Shown: piece by piece, positions 1 to 8,332 of the stretch | Position numbering within the stretch: position 1 is the stretch's first letter | How the letters are laid out: every line of letters begins with the position of its first letter | Position numbers and translations under genes: made by a program | Notes under the pieces: model-generated | The model's database searches: none | What the model was told of the DNA's origin: nothing | The model's input: the letters and a program-made list of their open reading frames with translations, nothing else | Assembly: GCF_042648365.1 (NCBI RefSeq) | Contig: NZ_JBHRXI010000012.1 | Coordinates: 161,395 to 225,394 of the forward strand | From: Lutimaribacter_A marinistellae | GTDB taxonomy: Bacteria > Pseudomonadota > Alphaproteobacteria > Rhodobacterales > Rhodobacteraceae | Direction of reading: 5' to 3' | DNA: 64,000 bases

Positions 1-1707
1 ATTTCTATCGATGTCGCTGATGGTGGCAAGACGCTGATCCGGGTGACTGACGATGGATGTGGCATAGCGGCGGAGGATCTTCCGCTTGCGCTGTCACGTC
101 ACGCGACCTCCAAGATCGACGGGTCGGACCTGCTCAACATCCACACCTTCGGGTTTCGTGGCGAGGCGCTGCCATCGCTCGGCGCGGTTGGCCGGCTCAC
201 GATCACCAGCCGGATCGCCGGTGCCGAGGCAGCGCAGATCCGTGTCGCGGGCGGACGGATCGAGCCTGTGAAACCTGCCGCTCTGCGCACGGGAACAGTT
301 GTCGAGCTGCGGGACCTGTTCTTTGCCACCCCGGCCCGATTGAAGTTCATGCGCACCGATAGGGCCGAGGCGCAGGCAATTTCCGATATGGTCAAGCGTC
401 TTGCCATGGCCGAACCATCCGTTTCGTTCCTGTTGCGCGACGTGTCAGGCGGGGGCGAGGGGCGTGTCAGCTTTCGCTCGGATGGCGAGACGGGCGATTT
501 GTTCGACGCACTTCACGCCAGGTTGGCGCGCGTGCTGGGCCGCGACTTTGCCGAAAACGCTTTGCGGATCGACGCCACGCGCGAGGGGATTCGGTTGTTT
601 GGCTATGCTGCGTTGCCGACCTATTCGCGTGGGGCGGCAGTGGCTCAGTACCTGTTCGTCAATGGCAGGCCTGTCCGGGACAAGATGCTGACCGGGGCGC
701 TCAGGGCTGCCTATTTTGATTTCCTCAGCCGTGACCGGCATCCCGCCGCCGCGCTTTTCATCGATTGTCCGCCGGTACTGGTCGACGTCAATGTGCATCC
801 AGCCAAATCAGAGGTCCGTTTTCGTGACCCGGGTGTGGCCCGCGGGTTGATCGTTTCGTCCCTGCGCCATGCTTTGGCCGAGGCTGGCCACCGCGCGTCG
901 ACGACGATTGGGCACGCCACGCTTGGCGCGATGCGACCAGAGCCAGCGCCCCAGGAACCGGCCCGGGTGTACCAGATGGATCGTCCGTCTGAACCCGCGC
1001 GACAGGCCGCCTTTCGCGCGCAAGCAACCGGATTTGCCGAGCTCTCGGACAATTTCAGTGCGCGCGTCGTTGCGGTGGAGCCTTGCAATGGGGCCACGGA
1101 ACAGTCTGATGAGCCACCGGCAGAGGCCCGCCCGTTGGGCGCGGCACGCGGACAGGTGCATGAGAATTACATAATCGCCCAGACCGAAACCGGTATGGTG
1201 ATCGTCGATCAGCATGCCGCGCATGAGCGCCTTGTTTATGAACGGCTCAAGAAACAGATGGCTGATACGGGTGTAGCGTCGCAAGCCCTGCTTATCCCCG
1301 AGATCATCGATCTGGCGGATGATGATCGTTCTCGCCTTTTGTCGGTTTCTGAGGGCCTTGCACAACTCGGTCTGGCCATCGAACCCTTCGGCGGCTCTGC
1401 GGTTGCCGTCCGAGAGACTCCGGCAATACTCGGCGAGGTCGATGCAAAGGCCATGATCCTCGATATCGTCGACGAGTTGCGCGACGAGGGTGAGAGCATG
1501 AGCGTCCAGGCCCGGATCGAGGCAATCCTGTCGCGCGTGGCCTGTCATGGGTCGGTGAGGTCTGGCCGAAGAATGCGGGCGGAAGAGATGAACGCGCTCT
1601 TGCGCGAAATGGAGGCGACGCCGCATTCGGGGCAGTGCAACCACGGGCGTCCCACCTATGTCGAGCTGAAGCTTTCGGACATTGAACGTCTGTTCGGGCG
1701 GAGTTGA
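1..1707 (+). CDS. mutL: DNA mismatch repair endonuclease MutL, 5' partial
   Basis: MutL links MutS mismatch recognition to strand incision and excision in the cytoplasm. The frame is open from base 1, so about the first 40 residues (including ATPase motif I) lie outside the window. Visible are the GHKL ATPase motif DDGCGI, the ARHATSKI stretch and GFRGEAL. The C-terminal domain carries DQHAAHERLVYE, which fits the DQHA-x2-E-x4-E endonuclease motif, so this is predicted to be a nicking MutL, as expected for an organism without MutH. Further C-terminal landmarks are ACHGSVRSG and CNHGRPT. It ends 57 bp before rmuC on the same strand. The 278-codon reverse frame inside it is a shadow. Confidence 0.97.
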   Translation: MSIDVADGGKTLIRVTDDGCGIAAEDLPLALSRHATSKIDGSDLLNIHTFGFRGEALPSLGAVGRLTITSRIAGAEAAQIRVAGGRIEPVKPAALRTGTVVELRDLFFATPARLKFMRTDRAEAQAISDMVKRLAMAEPSVSFLLRDVSGGGEGRVSFRSDGETGDLFDALHARLARVLGRDFAENALRIDATREGIRLFGYAALPTYSRGAAVAQYLFVNGRPVRDKMLTGALRAAYFDFLSRDRHPAAALFIDCPPVLVDVNVHPAKSEVRFRDPGVARGLIVSSLRHALAEAGHRASTTIGHATLGAMRPEPAPQEPARVYQMDRPSEPARQAAFRAQATGFAELSDNFSARVVAVEPCNGATEQSDEPPAEARPLGAARGQVHENYIIAQTETGMVIVDQHAAHERLVYERLKKQMADTGVASQALLIPEIIDLADDDRSRLLSVSEGLAQLGLAIEPFGGSAVAVRETPAILGEVDAKAMILDIVDELRDEGESMSVQARIEAILSRVACHGSVRSGRRMRAEEMNALLREMEATPHSGQCNHGRPTYVELKLSDIERLFGRS

Positions 1708-1764
1708 TCAACCACCCGACTTGGGTTAGGCCTGTGTGAAACGAAACAAGAACAGAGCGGGCAG

Positions 1765-3000
1765 ATGATCGAGATTTCAGGACAGAGCTATTCGCTGGAC
1801 GACCCGGTGACACTCGCGGTTCTCTCGGGGGCTGGCGTCCTTCTCTTGATCCTCGTTCTGGTGTTTCTTTCATTGCGCGCCGCATCGAGGTCGGCCAGAA
1901 CTGTCGAGCCGTTGGCGCAACACATGGCGATGCTCAGCCAGACGGTCCAGCAGCTGGGCCAGGGTCAGGAACAGCTTCGCGGAGGCTTGCAACACGTATC
2001 TGATACGCAGGCGAACGCGCAGGTTCAGGTAATCCAGACCGTCGAGGCGCGCCTTTCGGCCGTGCAACAGCATATGAATGACCGTTTAGCGGACAACGCA
2101 ATGAAATCCGCGCATGCACTTTCGGAAATGCAGGAGCGGATGAAAGAGACGCTGCATGGCTCGTCCAAGCAAACGGCGACCTCTTTGACCCAGTTGCAGG
2201 AACGTCTCGCCGCAATCGACAAGGCACAGGACAACATCACCAAACTCTCGGGCGACGTTCTGAGCTTGCAGGATATCCTGTCGAACAAGCAGACAAGGGG
2301 CGCCTTTGGCGAGATACAGTTGAACGATATCGTCTCCAAAGCTCTGCCCGCTGACAGCTATGCCTTGCAGGCCACGCTTTCGAATGGACGGCGGGCCGAT
2401 TGCCTTATCCACTTACCCAATCCTCCGGGACCGATCGTTATCGATTCCAAGTTTCCGCTGGAAGCTTACGAGGCCCTGCGCAAGGCCGAGACGCAGTCAC
2501 AGGTGCAAGAAGCCGCGCGAATGCTGCGAAACGCCGTACGCACCCACATCAACGCTATCTCGGAACGCTACATTCTGGATGGTGAAACTGCGGATGGCGC
2601 GCTGATGTTCTTGCCGTCAGAGGCCGTGTATGCCGAGCTTCACGCGAATTTTTCAGATGTGGTTCGGGAAGGGTTCGCCAAACGGGTCTGGATTGTGTCT
2701 CCGACCACTTGCATGGCGACCCTCAATACAATGCGGGCTATCCTCAAGGACGCGCGGATGCGGGAACAGGCTGGAGCAATCCGCAAGGAACTGGGACTTT
2801 TGCACAAAGACGTCGAACGTTTGGGCGACCGTGTCGGCAACCTTGACCGCCACTTCTCGCAGGCCGCCAAGGACATCTCGGAAATAAAGATAAGTGCTGA
2901 CAAGGCGGGCCGACGGGCACAACGCCTCGACAATTTCGATTTCGAGGAACTAGCCCCCGAGGACGCTGCGAGCGTCGTTTCGATAGGCTCGCAGCGCTGA
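1765..3000 (+). CDS. rmuC: DNA recombination protein RmuC homolog
   Basis: 411 aa. RmuC-family proteins limit inversions at short inverted repeats and have a predicted PD-(D/E)XK-like nuclease core. The protein has one N-terminal transmembrane segment (about residues 12-33, GAGVLLLILVLVFLSL), then a long Gln/Ala-rich coiled coil (about 45-160). The conserved core follows, with KQTRGAFGEIQL and IVIDSKFPLEAYEAL. It is therefore expected to be membrane-anchored with a cytoplasmic DNA-processing domain. The ATG at 1765 places the membrane segment right at the N-terminus, as in the family. It follows mutL, so the two may be a DNA-maintenance pair. The stop is 6 bp from the convergent chrR. Confidence 0.92.
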   Translation: MIEISGQSYSLDDPVTLAVLSGAGVLLLILVLVFLSLRAASRSARTVEPLAQHMAMLSQTVQQLGQGQEQLRGGLQHVSDTQANAQVQVIQTVEARLSAVQQHMNDRLADNAMKSAHALSEMQERMKETLHGSSKQTATSLTQLQERLAAIDKAQDNITKLSGDVLSLQDILSNKQTRGAFGEIQLNDIVSKALPADSYALQATLSNGRRADCLIHLPNPPGPIVIDSKFPLEAYEALRKAETQSQVQEAARMLRNAVRTHINAISERYILDGETADGALMFLPSEAVYAELHANFSDVVREGFAKRVWIVSPTTCMATLNTMRAILKDARMREQAGAIRKELGLLHKDVERLGDRVGNLDRHFSQAAKDISEIKISADKAGRRAQRLDNFDFEELAPEDAASVVSIGSQR

Positions 3001-3006
3001 TCCGGA

Positions 3007-3663
3007 TCAGATCCTGAAGAATGGCTGCAACAGCCGGGGCATGAGGCTGTTGAATTTCAGCGGCGCATCGGTCACGGCGAGGCAAATGCAATCTTCGCCG
3101 ACATCTGCCACCGGCATATGCTCGAGGTCTTCATCGGCTATTTCCACGTCACCGCGCGCGAAGCGGTCGACCTCATCGGAAAAGGCACCTTGCAGGACCA
3201 TTGTCAGTTCCATCCCGTTATGGCCATGATCCGGGACCGCTGTTCCCGCTGGGATGTAGAGAAGACGCGCAGACGCTTCGGGAGAGTTCGCGATGATGGC
3301 CTGTTTGACCCCCATGCCGATCGGACGCCATTTGATGCGTGACACGTCCCCTCCGACGTAATCTCGAAGCGGTGCGGGCAGAACACTGCACGCAGCCGTA
3401 TCTTTGGTCCTCGGGCGGGCAGGCCCTTTCTTGATCAGCTCCATCGTCGCCGCAAGGGATTGCGAACCCATCTCGGACGCTGTCATCTCGTCGTCTTCCA
3501 GAAGAACGCCGCCAATAGCGTCGAAGCTCTCTGCGCGCGCACGGCATTCGTCACAAAGGGACAAATGTGTCGCGACCATCAGGTCGAACGCCTCGGGCAG
3601 AGCGCCCGCAGAGTAAGCCATCAACAGCTCGTCGGTGAGGTGGTGTTTGATCCTGTCTTTCAT
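3007..3663 (-). CDS. chrR: ChrR family anti-sigma factor
   Basis: 218 aa from the ATG at 3663, which lies 7 nt after the rpoE stop with AAGG just upstream; a longer frame would overlap rpoE and is less likely. ChrR binds and silences the group IV sigma factor RpoE until singlet oxygen triggers its turnover. The N-terminal zinc anti-sigma domain shows H-x3-C-x2-C (HLSLCDEC) and starts with the typical HHLTDELL. The C-terminal half is a cupin (PAGTAVPDHGHNGMELT, then a later H and E). It is cotranscribed with rpoE. The match in sequence and gene order to the Rhodobacter sphaeroides pair is strong; the singlet-oxygen role here is inferred from that. Confidence 0.93.
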   Translation of the reverse strand: MKDRIKHHLTDELLMAYSAGALPEAFDLMVATHLSLCDECRARAESFDAIGGVLLEDDEMTASEMGSQSLAATMELIKKGPARPRTKDTAACSVLPAPLRDYVGGDVSRIKWRPIGMGVKQAIIANSPEASARLLYIPAGTAVPDHGHNGMELTMVLQGAFSDEVDRFARGDVEIADEDLEHMPVADVGEDCICLAVTDAPLKFNSLMPRLLQPFFRI

Positions 3664-3670
3664 CGCCTTA

Positions 3671-4228
3671 TCAACCCATAGCATGGCGCAAGCGGTCCAG
3701 CGCCAATCTTATCCGAGACTTGATCGTGCCCAGCGGCAGACCTGTTTGTGCGGCGATCTCACGGTGGCTGAGATCGCCAAAGTAAGCTTTTTCAATCAAC
3801 TCGCGCTGCGCCTTGGGCAGCGCGCTCATTGCGTTGCGCAGTTGCGCGGTTTCCTGTTGCAGGGAAATCACCTCGGCCGGCTCCGGATCGGCCTCGGGTC
3901 CCCAAGGCAATTCTTCAGGCTCCGGGCGCCTCTGCCGGCGGATCAAGTCGATCCGGCGGTTCCGGGCAATCGTGAACACCCATGTCGCCACCGACGCTCG
4001 GCCCGGATCGAACATGTGTGCCTTGTGCCAAAGAGTCGCCATGACTTCCTGGGCACACTCCTCTGCCATGGCCGCGTCAGACCCCGAGCGGATCAGAAAT
4101 GCCTTCACCCTTGGCGCGAAATGCCGGAACAAATCGACAAATGCCGATTGATCCTGGGCATCGCGGATGCGCAGCACGTGGTCTACCCAGTCATATTCCT
4201 TGTCGGTCTTTCCTGCTTCCTTCGTCAC
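3671..4228 (-). CDS. rpoE: ECF RNA polymerase sigma factor RpoE
   Basis: Group IV sigma factor expected to direct the singlet-oxygen/photooxidative stress regulon. Region 2 contains RVKAFLIRSG, AEECAQEVMATLW and TWVFTIARNRRIDLIRR. Region 4 contains ALPKAQRELIEKAYFGDLSHREIAA and ends GTIKSRIRLALDRLR. The GTG at 4228 is preferred as start because GAGG lies 8 nt upstream and the product (185 aa) matches the usual length of R. sphaeroides RpoE. An upstream ATG at 4333 is also in frame (220 aa), but it coincides with the predicted transcription start. chrR follows 7 nt after the stop. Autoregulation is suggested by the promoter-like site upstream. Confidence 0.92.
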   Translation of the reverse strand: MTKEAGKTDKEYDWVDHVLRIRDAQDQSAFVDLFRHFAPRVKAFLIRSGSDAAMAEECAQEVMATLWHKAHMFDPGRASVATWVFTIARNRRIDLIRRQRRPEPEELPWGPEADPEPAEVISLQQETAQLRNAMSALPKAQRELIEKAYFGDLSHREIAAQTGLPLGTIKSRIRLALDRLRHAMG

Positions 4229-4337
4229 CGTCTTTGCCTCGACCAATCGGTCGTCCTTGTTTCGATCGCAATCGGGCACGGTTGCGCCGATCGCATCGTC
4301 CAACACCAGTTCGGGGCCAGTTTCGGTGAACATACCG

Positions 4338-4367
4338 TTGTTACGTGGGTCATGCCCAGACGGATCA
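4338..4367 (-). promoter_or_regulatory. candidate RpoE-dependent promoter of rpoE-chrR
   Basis: On the minus strand TGATCC (4367-4362) is followed after exactly 18 nt by TAACAA (4343-4338). TGATCC is the known -35 element of RpoE promoters in Rhodobacter sphaeroides. Transcription would start near 4332, giving a leader of about 100 nt to the GTG at 4228. Assigned by inspection only. Confidence 0.6.
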
Positions 4368-4392
4368 CCCGCGACAAAAATTCTTTTCTTTT

Positions 4393-4422
4393 AAATCCGG
4401 CAGGGACACGACGGCGTAGGAA
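4393..4422 (+). promoter_or_regulatory. candidate RpoE-type promoter of the FAD oxidoreductase cluster
   Basis: On the plus strand AAATCC (4393-4398) and TAGGAA (4417-4422) are separated by 18 nt, the same spacer as the divergent rpoE candidate. The expected start is near 4429, about 25 nt before the ATG at 4455. The -35 departs from TGATCC at two positions, so this is weaker than the rpoE site. Confidence 0.4.
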
Positions 4423-4454
4423 TAGATATCGTACAAGACTGGAGACGACCAACA

Positions 4455-5753
4455 ATGCCATTTGAACAGAACGCGGGCGCGCCTCGAAAAGTTGCCGTGA
4501 TAGGCGGCGGAATTTCGGGGATGGGTGCGGCCAACCTGCTGGCTGACACGCATCATGTCACGCTGTTCGAGGCCGAACCACGCCTCGGCGGCCACGCACG
4601 CACCGTGATCGCCGGTCGTAACGGGGACCAGCCCGTTGATATCGGTTTTATCGTCTTCAACGAAGTGACCTATCCAAACCTGATATCCCTTTTCGAAAAG
4701 CTAGACGTTCCGATCGCGAAAAGTTCGATGACTTTCGGCGCATCGATACGCGGCGGAGCGATCGAATACGCGCTGCATGGACCTGACGCGCTTTTTGCGC
4801 AACGCCGCAACATGGTGCGCCCCCAGTTTCTGAGGTTCGTCCGGGACCTGTTGTATTTCAACAAGAACGCGCTTCGCTACGCGTCGGACCGTACGCAAAC
4901 TGTGCGCGAAATGCTGGACCGGATGAAGATGGGCGAGTGGTTTCGCTCCTACTACCTTGAACCGTTTTCCGGCGCCATCTGGTCCACGCCGAAAGAAAAG
5001 GTGATGGACTTCCCGGCCTACGCGATGGTCAAGTTCTTTGACAATCACCTGTTGCTGCACGCCAACGAGGAGCATCAGTGGTACACCGTGCGCGGCGGGT
5101 CGGTCGAGTACGTGGGTCGGTTGGAAGCAGCGATGCGCAAAAAAGGCGTCGAGCTGCGGCTGGGCTCGCCCATCGCCGGAGTGCGGCGTGGAGCCATCGG
5201 CCCCGAGATCCGTGCCGAAAGCGGCGAGTGGGAACAGTTCGACGAGGTTGTTTTCGCCACTCATTCCGACGACACGCTTGCGCTCCTGTCCGATGCCACG
5301 CCGCAGGAGACATCGGCCCTGGGTGCGATCAGGTATCAGCCGAACGATATCGTGCTCCATGCGGACCCGTCAGTCATGCCCAAGCGTCGCAAGTGCTGGT
5401 CAAGCTGGGTCCATACCGAAGATGCAAACCCAAGCTCTGAGCGTATCGACCTGACTTACTGGATGAACTCGCTCCAGCCGATCCCGCATGACGATCCGCA
5501 TTTCGTCACCCTCAATTCACGCCGACGCATCCGGGAAGACCTGATCTATGCCGAGGCTACGTTTCGCCACCCGGTCTATGACCTTGGCGCATTGCGCGCG
5601 CAGGAAGAGATCCGTCACTTCAACGGGGAAAACAATACATGGTTCTGTGGCGCGTGGATGCGTAACGGTTTCCACGAGGACGGGCTGGCCAGCGCAATCG
5701 ACGTGGTCGAGCGGATGAACAGTCTTCAACTGGTTCAGGTAGCCGCTGAATGA
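4455..5753 (+). CDS. FAD-dependent oxidoreductase (amine oxidase-like, COG2907 type)
   Basis: 432 aa. The N-terminus is a Rossmann FAD-binding fold (VAVIGGGISGMGAANLL, acidic residue at the end of strand 2 in LFEAEPRLGGHA). The C-terminal flavin-contact region contains NTWFCGAWMRNGFHEDG. It belongs to the group of predicted NAD/FAD-binding proteins that travel with DUF1365 proteins and often with cyclopropane-fatty-acid synthases. Homologs in R. sphaeroides lie in the RpoE regulon and are tied to the singlet-oxygen response and lipid modification. The start is supported by GGAG upstream. It is the first gene of a tightly packed five-gene cluster divergent from rpoE. The exact substrate is unknown. 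Confidence 0.85.
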   Translation: MPFEQNAGAPRKVAVIGGGISGMGAANLLADTHHVTLFEAEPRLGGHARTVIAGRNGDQPVDIGFIVFNEVTYPNLISLFEKLDVPIAKSSMTFGASIRGGAIEYALHGPDALFAQRRNMVRPQFLRFVRDLLYFNKNALRYASDRTQTVREMLDRMKMGEWFRSYYLEPFSGAIWSTPKEKVMDFPAYAMVKFFDNHLLLHANEEHQWYTVRGGSVEYVGRLEAAMRKKGVELRLGSPIAGVRRGAIGPEIRAESGEWEQFDEVVFATHSDDTLALLSDATPQETSALGAIRYQPNDIVLHADPSVMPKRRKCWSSWVHTEDANPSSERIDLTYWMNSLQPIPHDDPHFVTLNSRRRIREDLIYAEATFRHPVYDLGALRAQEEIRHFNGENNTWFCGAWMRNGFHEDGLASAIDVVERMNSLQLVQVAAE

Positions 5754-6508
5754 GCAAGATCGAGCATATCGCGGGACACACGTTCCACGGACGCAAGGGA
5801 GCGGTAGAGAACGCGTTTCGCTATTCGGTCGATTACGTTATGCTCGATCCCGAAGCGGAACCGGATGCACCGTCGCTCTTTTCCAGAAACGGTAGGAACC
5901 TGATGGGGCTGCACGATGCTGACCATGGGGGTGAGCCGGCTAAGGGGCGCGGCGCCGCTTGGGTTCGTGATGTTTTCTCCGACTACCAACTGCCACAGCC
6001 GGCGCGCATCACGTTGCTCGCCCAGCCACGCGTTCTGGGGCATGTGTTCAACCCGGTCAGTTTCTGGCTATGTTTCGATGACGTCGGCGCGCTGTTTGCG
6101 GTCGTGTCAGAGGTCACCAACACTTGGGGAACGCGGCACAGCTATGTTTGCCACAAGCCCGACCTGTCGCCAATCTCGGCCCAGGATCGTCTGACCGCGA
6201 CCAAGCTGCTGCATGTGTCCCCATTTCAGCCGCGCGAGGGCAATTACACCTTCCGCTTCGACATACGCGACGACCGGATCGGAGTATGGATCGACTATGG
6301 TCGTGAGGCTGGCGGTCTGATTGCAACACTGACGGGCCGCAGGCAGCCGCTGACAAACCGAGCTATAACCTGGTCCGTGTTGCGCAGGCCCTTCGGCTCG
6401 CGTCGCGTATTGGCGTTGATCCATTGGCAGGCGCTGAAATTGTGGTGGAAGAAAGCAACCTTTCGCCGTCAACCCGAACCATTGAAACCTGACGTGAGCA
6501 GGGGATGA
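5750..6508 (+). CDS. DUF1365 domain-containing protein
   Basis: 252 aa. The ATG overlaps the preceding stop (ATGA), so translation is coupled to the FAD oxidoreductase. Family landmarks are the N-terminal HTFHGRKGAVENAFRYSV, then RITLLAQPRVLGHVFNPVSF and the central WGTRHSYVCHK. DUF1365 proteins are soluble, of unknown biochemistry, and almost always sit beside this oxidoreductase. In R. sphaeroides the pair belongs to the RpoE regulon. A role in remodelling unsaturated or cyclopropane-type acyl chains under oxidative stress is an inference from this context. Confidence 0.88.
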   Translation: MSKIEHIAGHTFHGRKGAVENAFRYSVDYVMLDPEAEPDAPSLFSRNGRNLMGLHDADHGGEPAKGRGAAWVRDVFSDYQLPQPARITLLAQPRVLGHVFNPVSFWLCFDDVGALFAVVSEVTNTWGTRHSYVCHKPDLSPISAQDRLTATKLLHVSPFQPREGNYTFRFDIRDDRIGVWIDYGREAGGLIATLTGRRQPLTNRAITWSVLRRPFGSRRVLALIHWQALKLWWKKATFRRQPEPLKPDVSRG

Positions 6509-7755
6509 TGGTGTTGGCGGGCGTTCAAACTACTTCCGGCCATCGTCTGCCGGCCTATGCCGGGTTCGCGGCGATGCTAGCTGCTGCAGGCCTGCCGCTA
6601 TACATACACGCGCCCAAGTTCTACGTCGACGAATACGGTCTGAGCCTGGCTGCTCTCGGCAGCGTTTTGTTCGGTTTGCGGCTTCTCGATGTCGTCCAGG
6701 ACCCGTTGCTCGGCAAGTTGAGCGAGGCGTTGCGAAATCATCGTTCTGCGGCAGTGGCGATAGGGGCAACTGTTCTATCGGGTGCAATGATAGGCCTTTT
6801 CGCAGTTACGCCACCGCTTGCTCCGCTTCTGTGGTTCGCATTCATGCTGACCCTGGTTTTTTCTTCCTTCAGCTTTCTTACGATCTGCTTCTACGCCCAA
6901 GGGGTCGCCAAGGCGCACGAACTTGGCGGCTCAGGGCATCTGAAACTGGCGCGATGGCGGGAAACCGGTGCCCTCGCCGGGGTTTGCTTGGCCGCCGTCG
7001 CGCCTGTTGCATTGGCGCAGATAACGGTGACCCCATTCGCCGGATTTGCGTTGGGGTTCGTCCTCTTCGCGCTGGCAGTCGTGTTTGCCATGAGACCCGA
7101 ATGGCAGGCGTCCCATCTGCCGGCCTCGACGGGCTTTCGAGCCGTTCTTCAAGACTCCCCGGCACGGCGCTTGCTGATCATAGGATTGCTGAACGCTGCC
7201 CCGGTTGCGGTATCGTCGACGCTGTTTCTTTTTTTCGTCGAAAGTCGGCTGGAGGCTCCGGGTTGGGAAGGGCCGCTCTTGCTGGTTTTTTTCCTCTCCG
7301 CAGCGATTGCTGCTCCGATCTGGGGGCGGGCAGCCGAACGGTATGGGGCGAAACAGACGTTGATTGCCGGCATGGTTCTTTCGATCCTGGCCTTTGCCTG
7401 TGTCCTGTTTCTTGGCGCGGGCGACACGGCTGCCTTTGCGGCAATCTGTATTGCATCGGGTGCGGCGTTGGGCGCCGACATGACTCTTTTGCCAGCGCTC
7501 TTCGCGGCCCGGATGGCGCGCATCGCGCCGCGCGCGGCTGAAGGGTTCGGTCTGTGGTCCTTTGTAACAAAGTTCACGCTGGCTTTTGCTGCCGTTCTGC
7601 TCTTGCCCGCGCTAGAAGCTGCCGGGTTTCGCGCGGGTCCTGAAAACGCGCCCGAGGCTTTGACGCTATTGACGCTGTTCTATGCAGCCGTGCCATGCGT
7701 TCTCAAAGCTGCTGCGCTTGTTTTGCTGGCCTTCACCACGTTGGAGGATACCTGA
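6505..7755 (+). CDS. MFS transporter, GPH-like sugar/cation symporter family
   Basis: 416 aa integral membrane protein with about twelve hydrophobic segments. It overlaps the DUF1365 stop (ATG 6505, a second ATG at 6508). The loop between helices 2 and 3 reads DVVQDPLLGKLSEALRNH, resembling the D-x-x-x-D-P motif of glycoside-pentoside-hexuronide carriers. The same type of carrier occupies this position in the R. sphaeroides RpoE-regulated cluster. The substrate cannot be deduced. Because the neighbours look lipid-related, a lipid or small amphiphile is as possible as a sugar. Confidence 0.8.
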   Translation: MMVLAGVQTTSGHRLPAYAGFAAMLAAAGLPLYIHAPKFYVDEYGLSLAALGSVLFGLRLLDVVQDPLLGKLSEALRNHRSAAVAIGATVLSGAMIGLFAVTPPLAPLLWFAFMLTLVFSSFSFLTICFYAQGVAKAHELGGSGHLKLARWRETGALAGVCLAAVAPVALAQITVTPFAGFALGFVLFALAVVFAMRPEWQASHLPASTGFRAVLQDSPARRLLIIGLLNAAPVAVSSTLFLFFVESRLEAPGWEGPLLLVFFLSAAIAAPIWGRAAERYGAKQTLIAGMVLSILAFACVLFLGAGDTAAFAAICIASGAALGADMTLLPALFAARMARIAPRAAEGFGLWSFVTKFTLAFAAVLLLPALEAAGFRAGPENAPEALTLLTLFYAAVPCVLKAAALVLLAFTTLEDT

Positions 7756-7756
7756 C

Positions 7757-8332
7757 ATGAATTCCATACTGCTGATATTGCTTGGCGGTTTCATTGCGAT
7801 CGGTCTCATGGTTCTGCGACGGAGATACCTGGGTTTTCTTGCGCAGCGCCCTGACGACTACAGACAGACAACGCCAGCTCTCGATCTGCGTCGCCACTTG
7901 AACGGTGATATCCGGTGTGACGGCGTGATCTATGGCCCGTTGGGGCGCGTCACCTCACGTTTCGAAGGGCTGTTCAACGCCAAGTGGGAAGGTCAGACCG
8001 GCGTGATGACCGAGCATTTCCAGTATGACACCGGCACGACGCAGGATCGTGCATGGACATTGAGTCTCGGGCCGGAGGGGCAGGTCAAGGCTACGGCACC
8101 CGATGTAATCGGAACGGGTGAGGGCAAGTTGGCGGGTTCATCTTTGTGTTTGCGATATAGCATTCGCCTTCCAGATGCTGCCGGAGGGCATGTTTTGAAC
8201 GTGGTCGACTGGATGTACCTGATGCCCAACGGAACCATCGTGAACAGGTCACAGTTTCGAAAGTATGGCATCAAGGTAGCAGAACTGGTCGCCACCTTGC
8301 ACCGCGTTGACAGGACCGAGGAGACAGCATGA
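7757..8332 (+). CDS. DUF3833 family protein
   Basis: 191 aa from the ATG at 7757, directly after the MFS stop, with TTGGAGG 8-10 nt upstream; the in-frame upstream extension overlaps the MFS gene and lacks a site. It has an N-terminal hydrophobic anchor (LLILLGGFIAIGLMVL), then a soluble beta-rich domain with GDIRCDGVIYGPLGRVTSRF and NVVDWMYLMPNGTI, typical of DUF3833. It is probably a membrane-anchored or periplasmic protein, possibly lipocalin-like. Position inside the RpoE-linked cluster suggests a role in envelope or lipid stress; function unknown. Confidence 0.8.
   Translation: MNSILLILLGGFIAIGLMVLRRRYLGFLAQRPDDYRQTTPALDLRRHLNGDIRCDGVIYGPLGRVTSRFEGLFNAKWEGQTGVMTEHFQYDTGTTQDRAWTLSLGPEGQVKATAPDVIGTGEGKLAGSSLCLRYSIRLPDAAGGHVLNVVDWMYLMPNGTIVNRSQFRKYGIKVAELVATLHRVDRTEETA

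Noticed and set aside
808..1644. 278-codon open frame on the minus strand inside mutL
   Set aside because: It is antisense to a clearly conserved mutL frame, has no family resemblance and reflects high-GC codon bias.
3635..4465. 276-codon plus-strand frame opposite chrR-rpoE
   Set aside because: It covers the complement of two recognised genes and their promoter region; no ribosome site or family.
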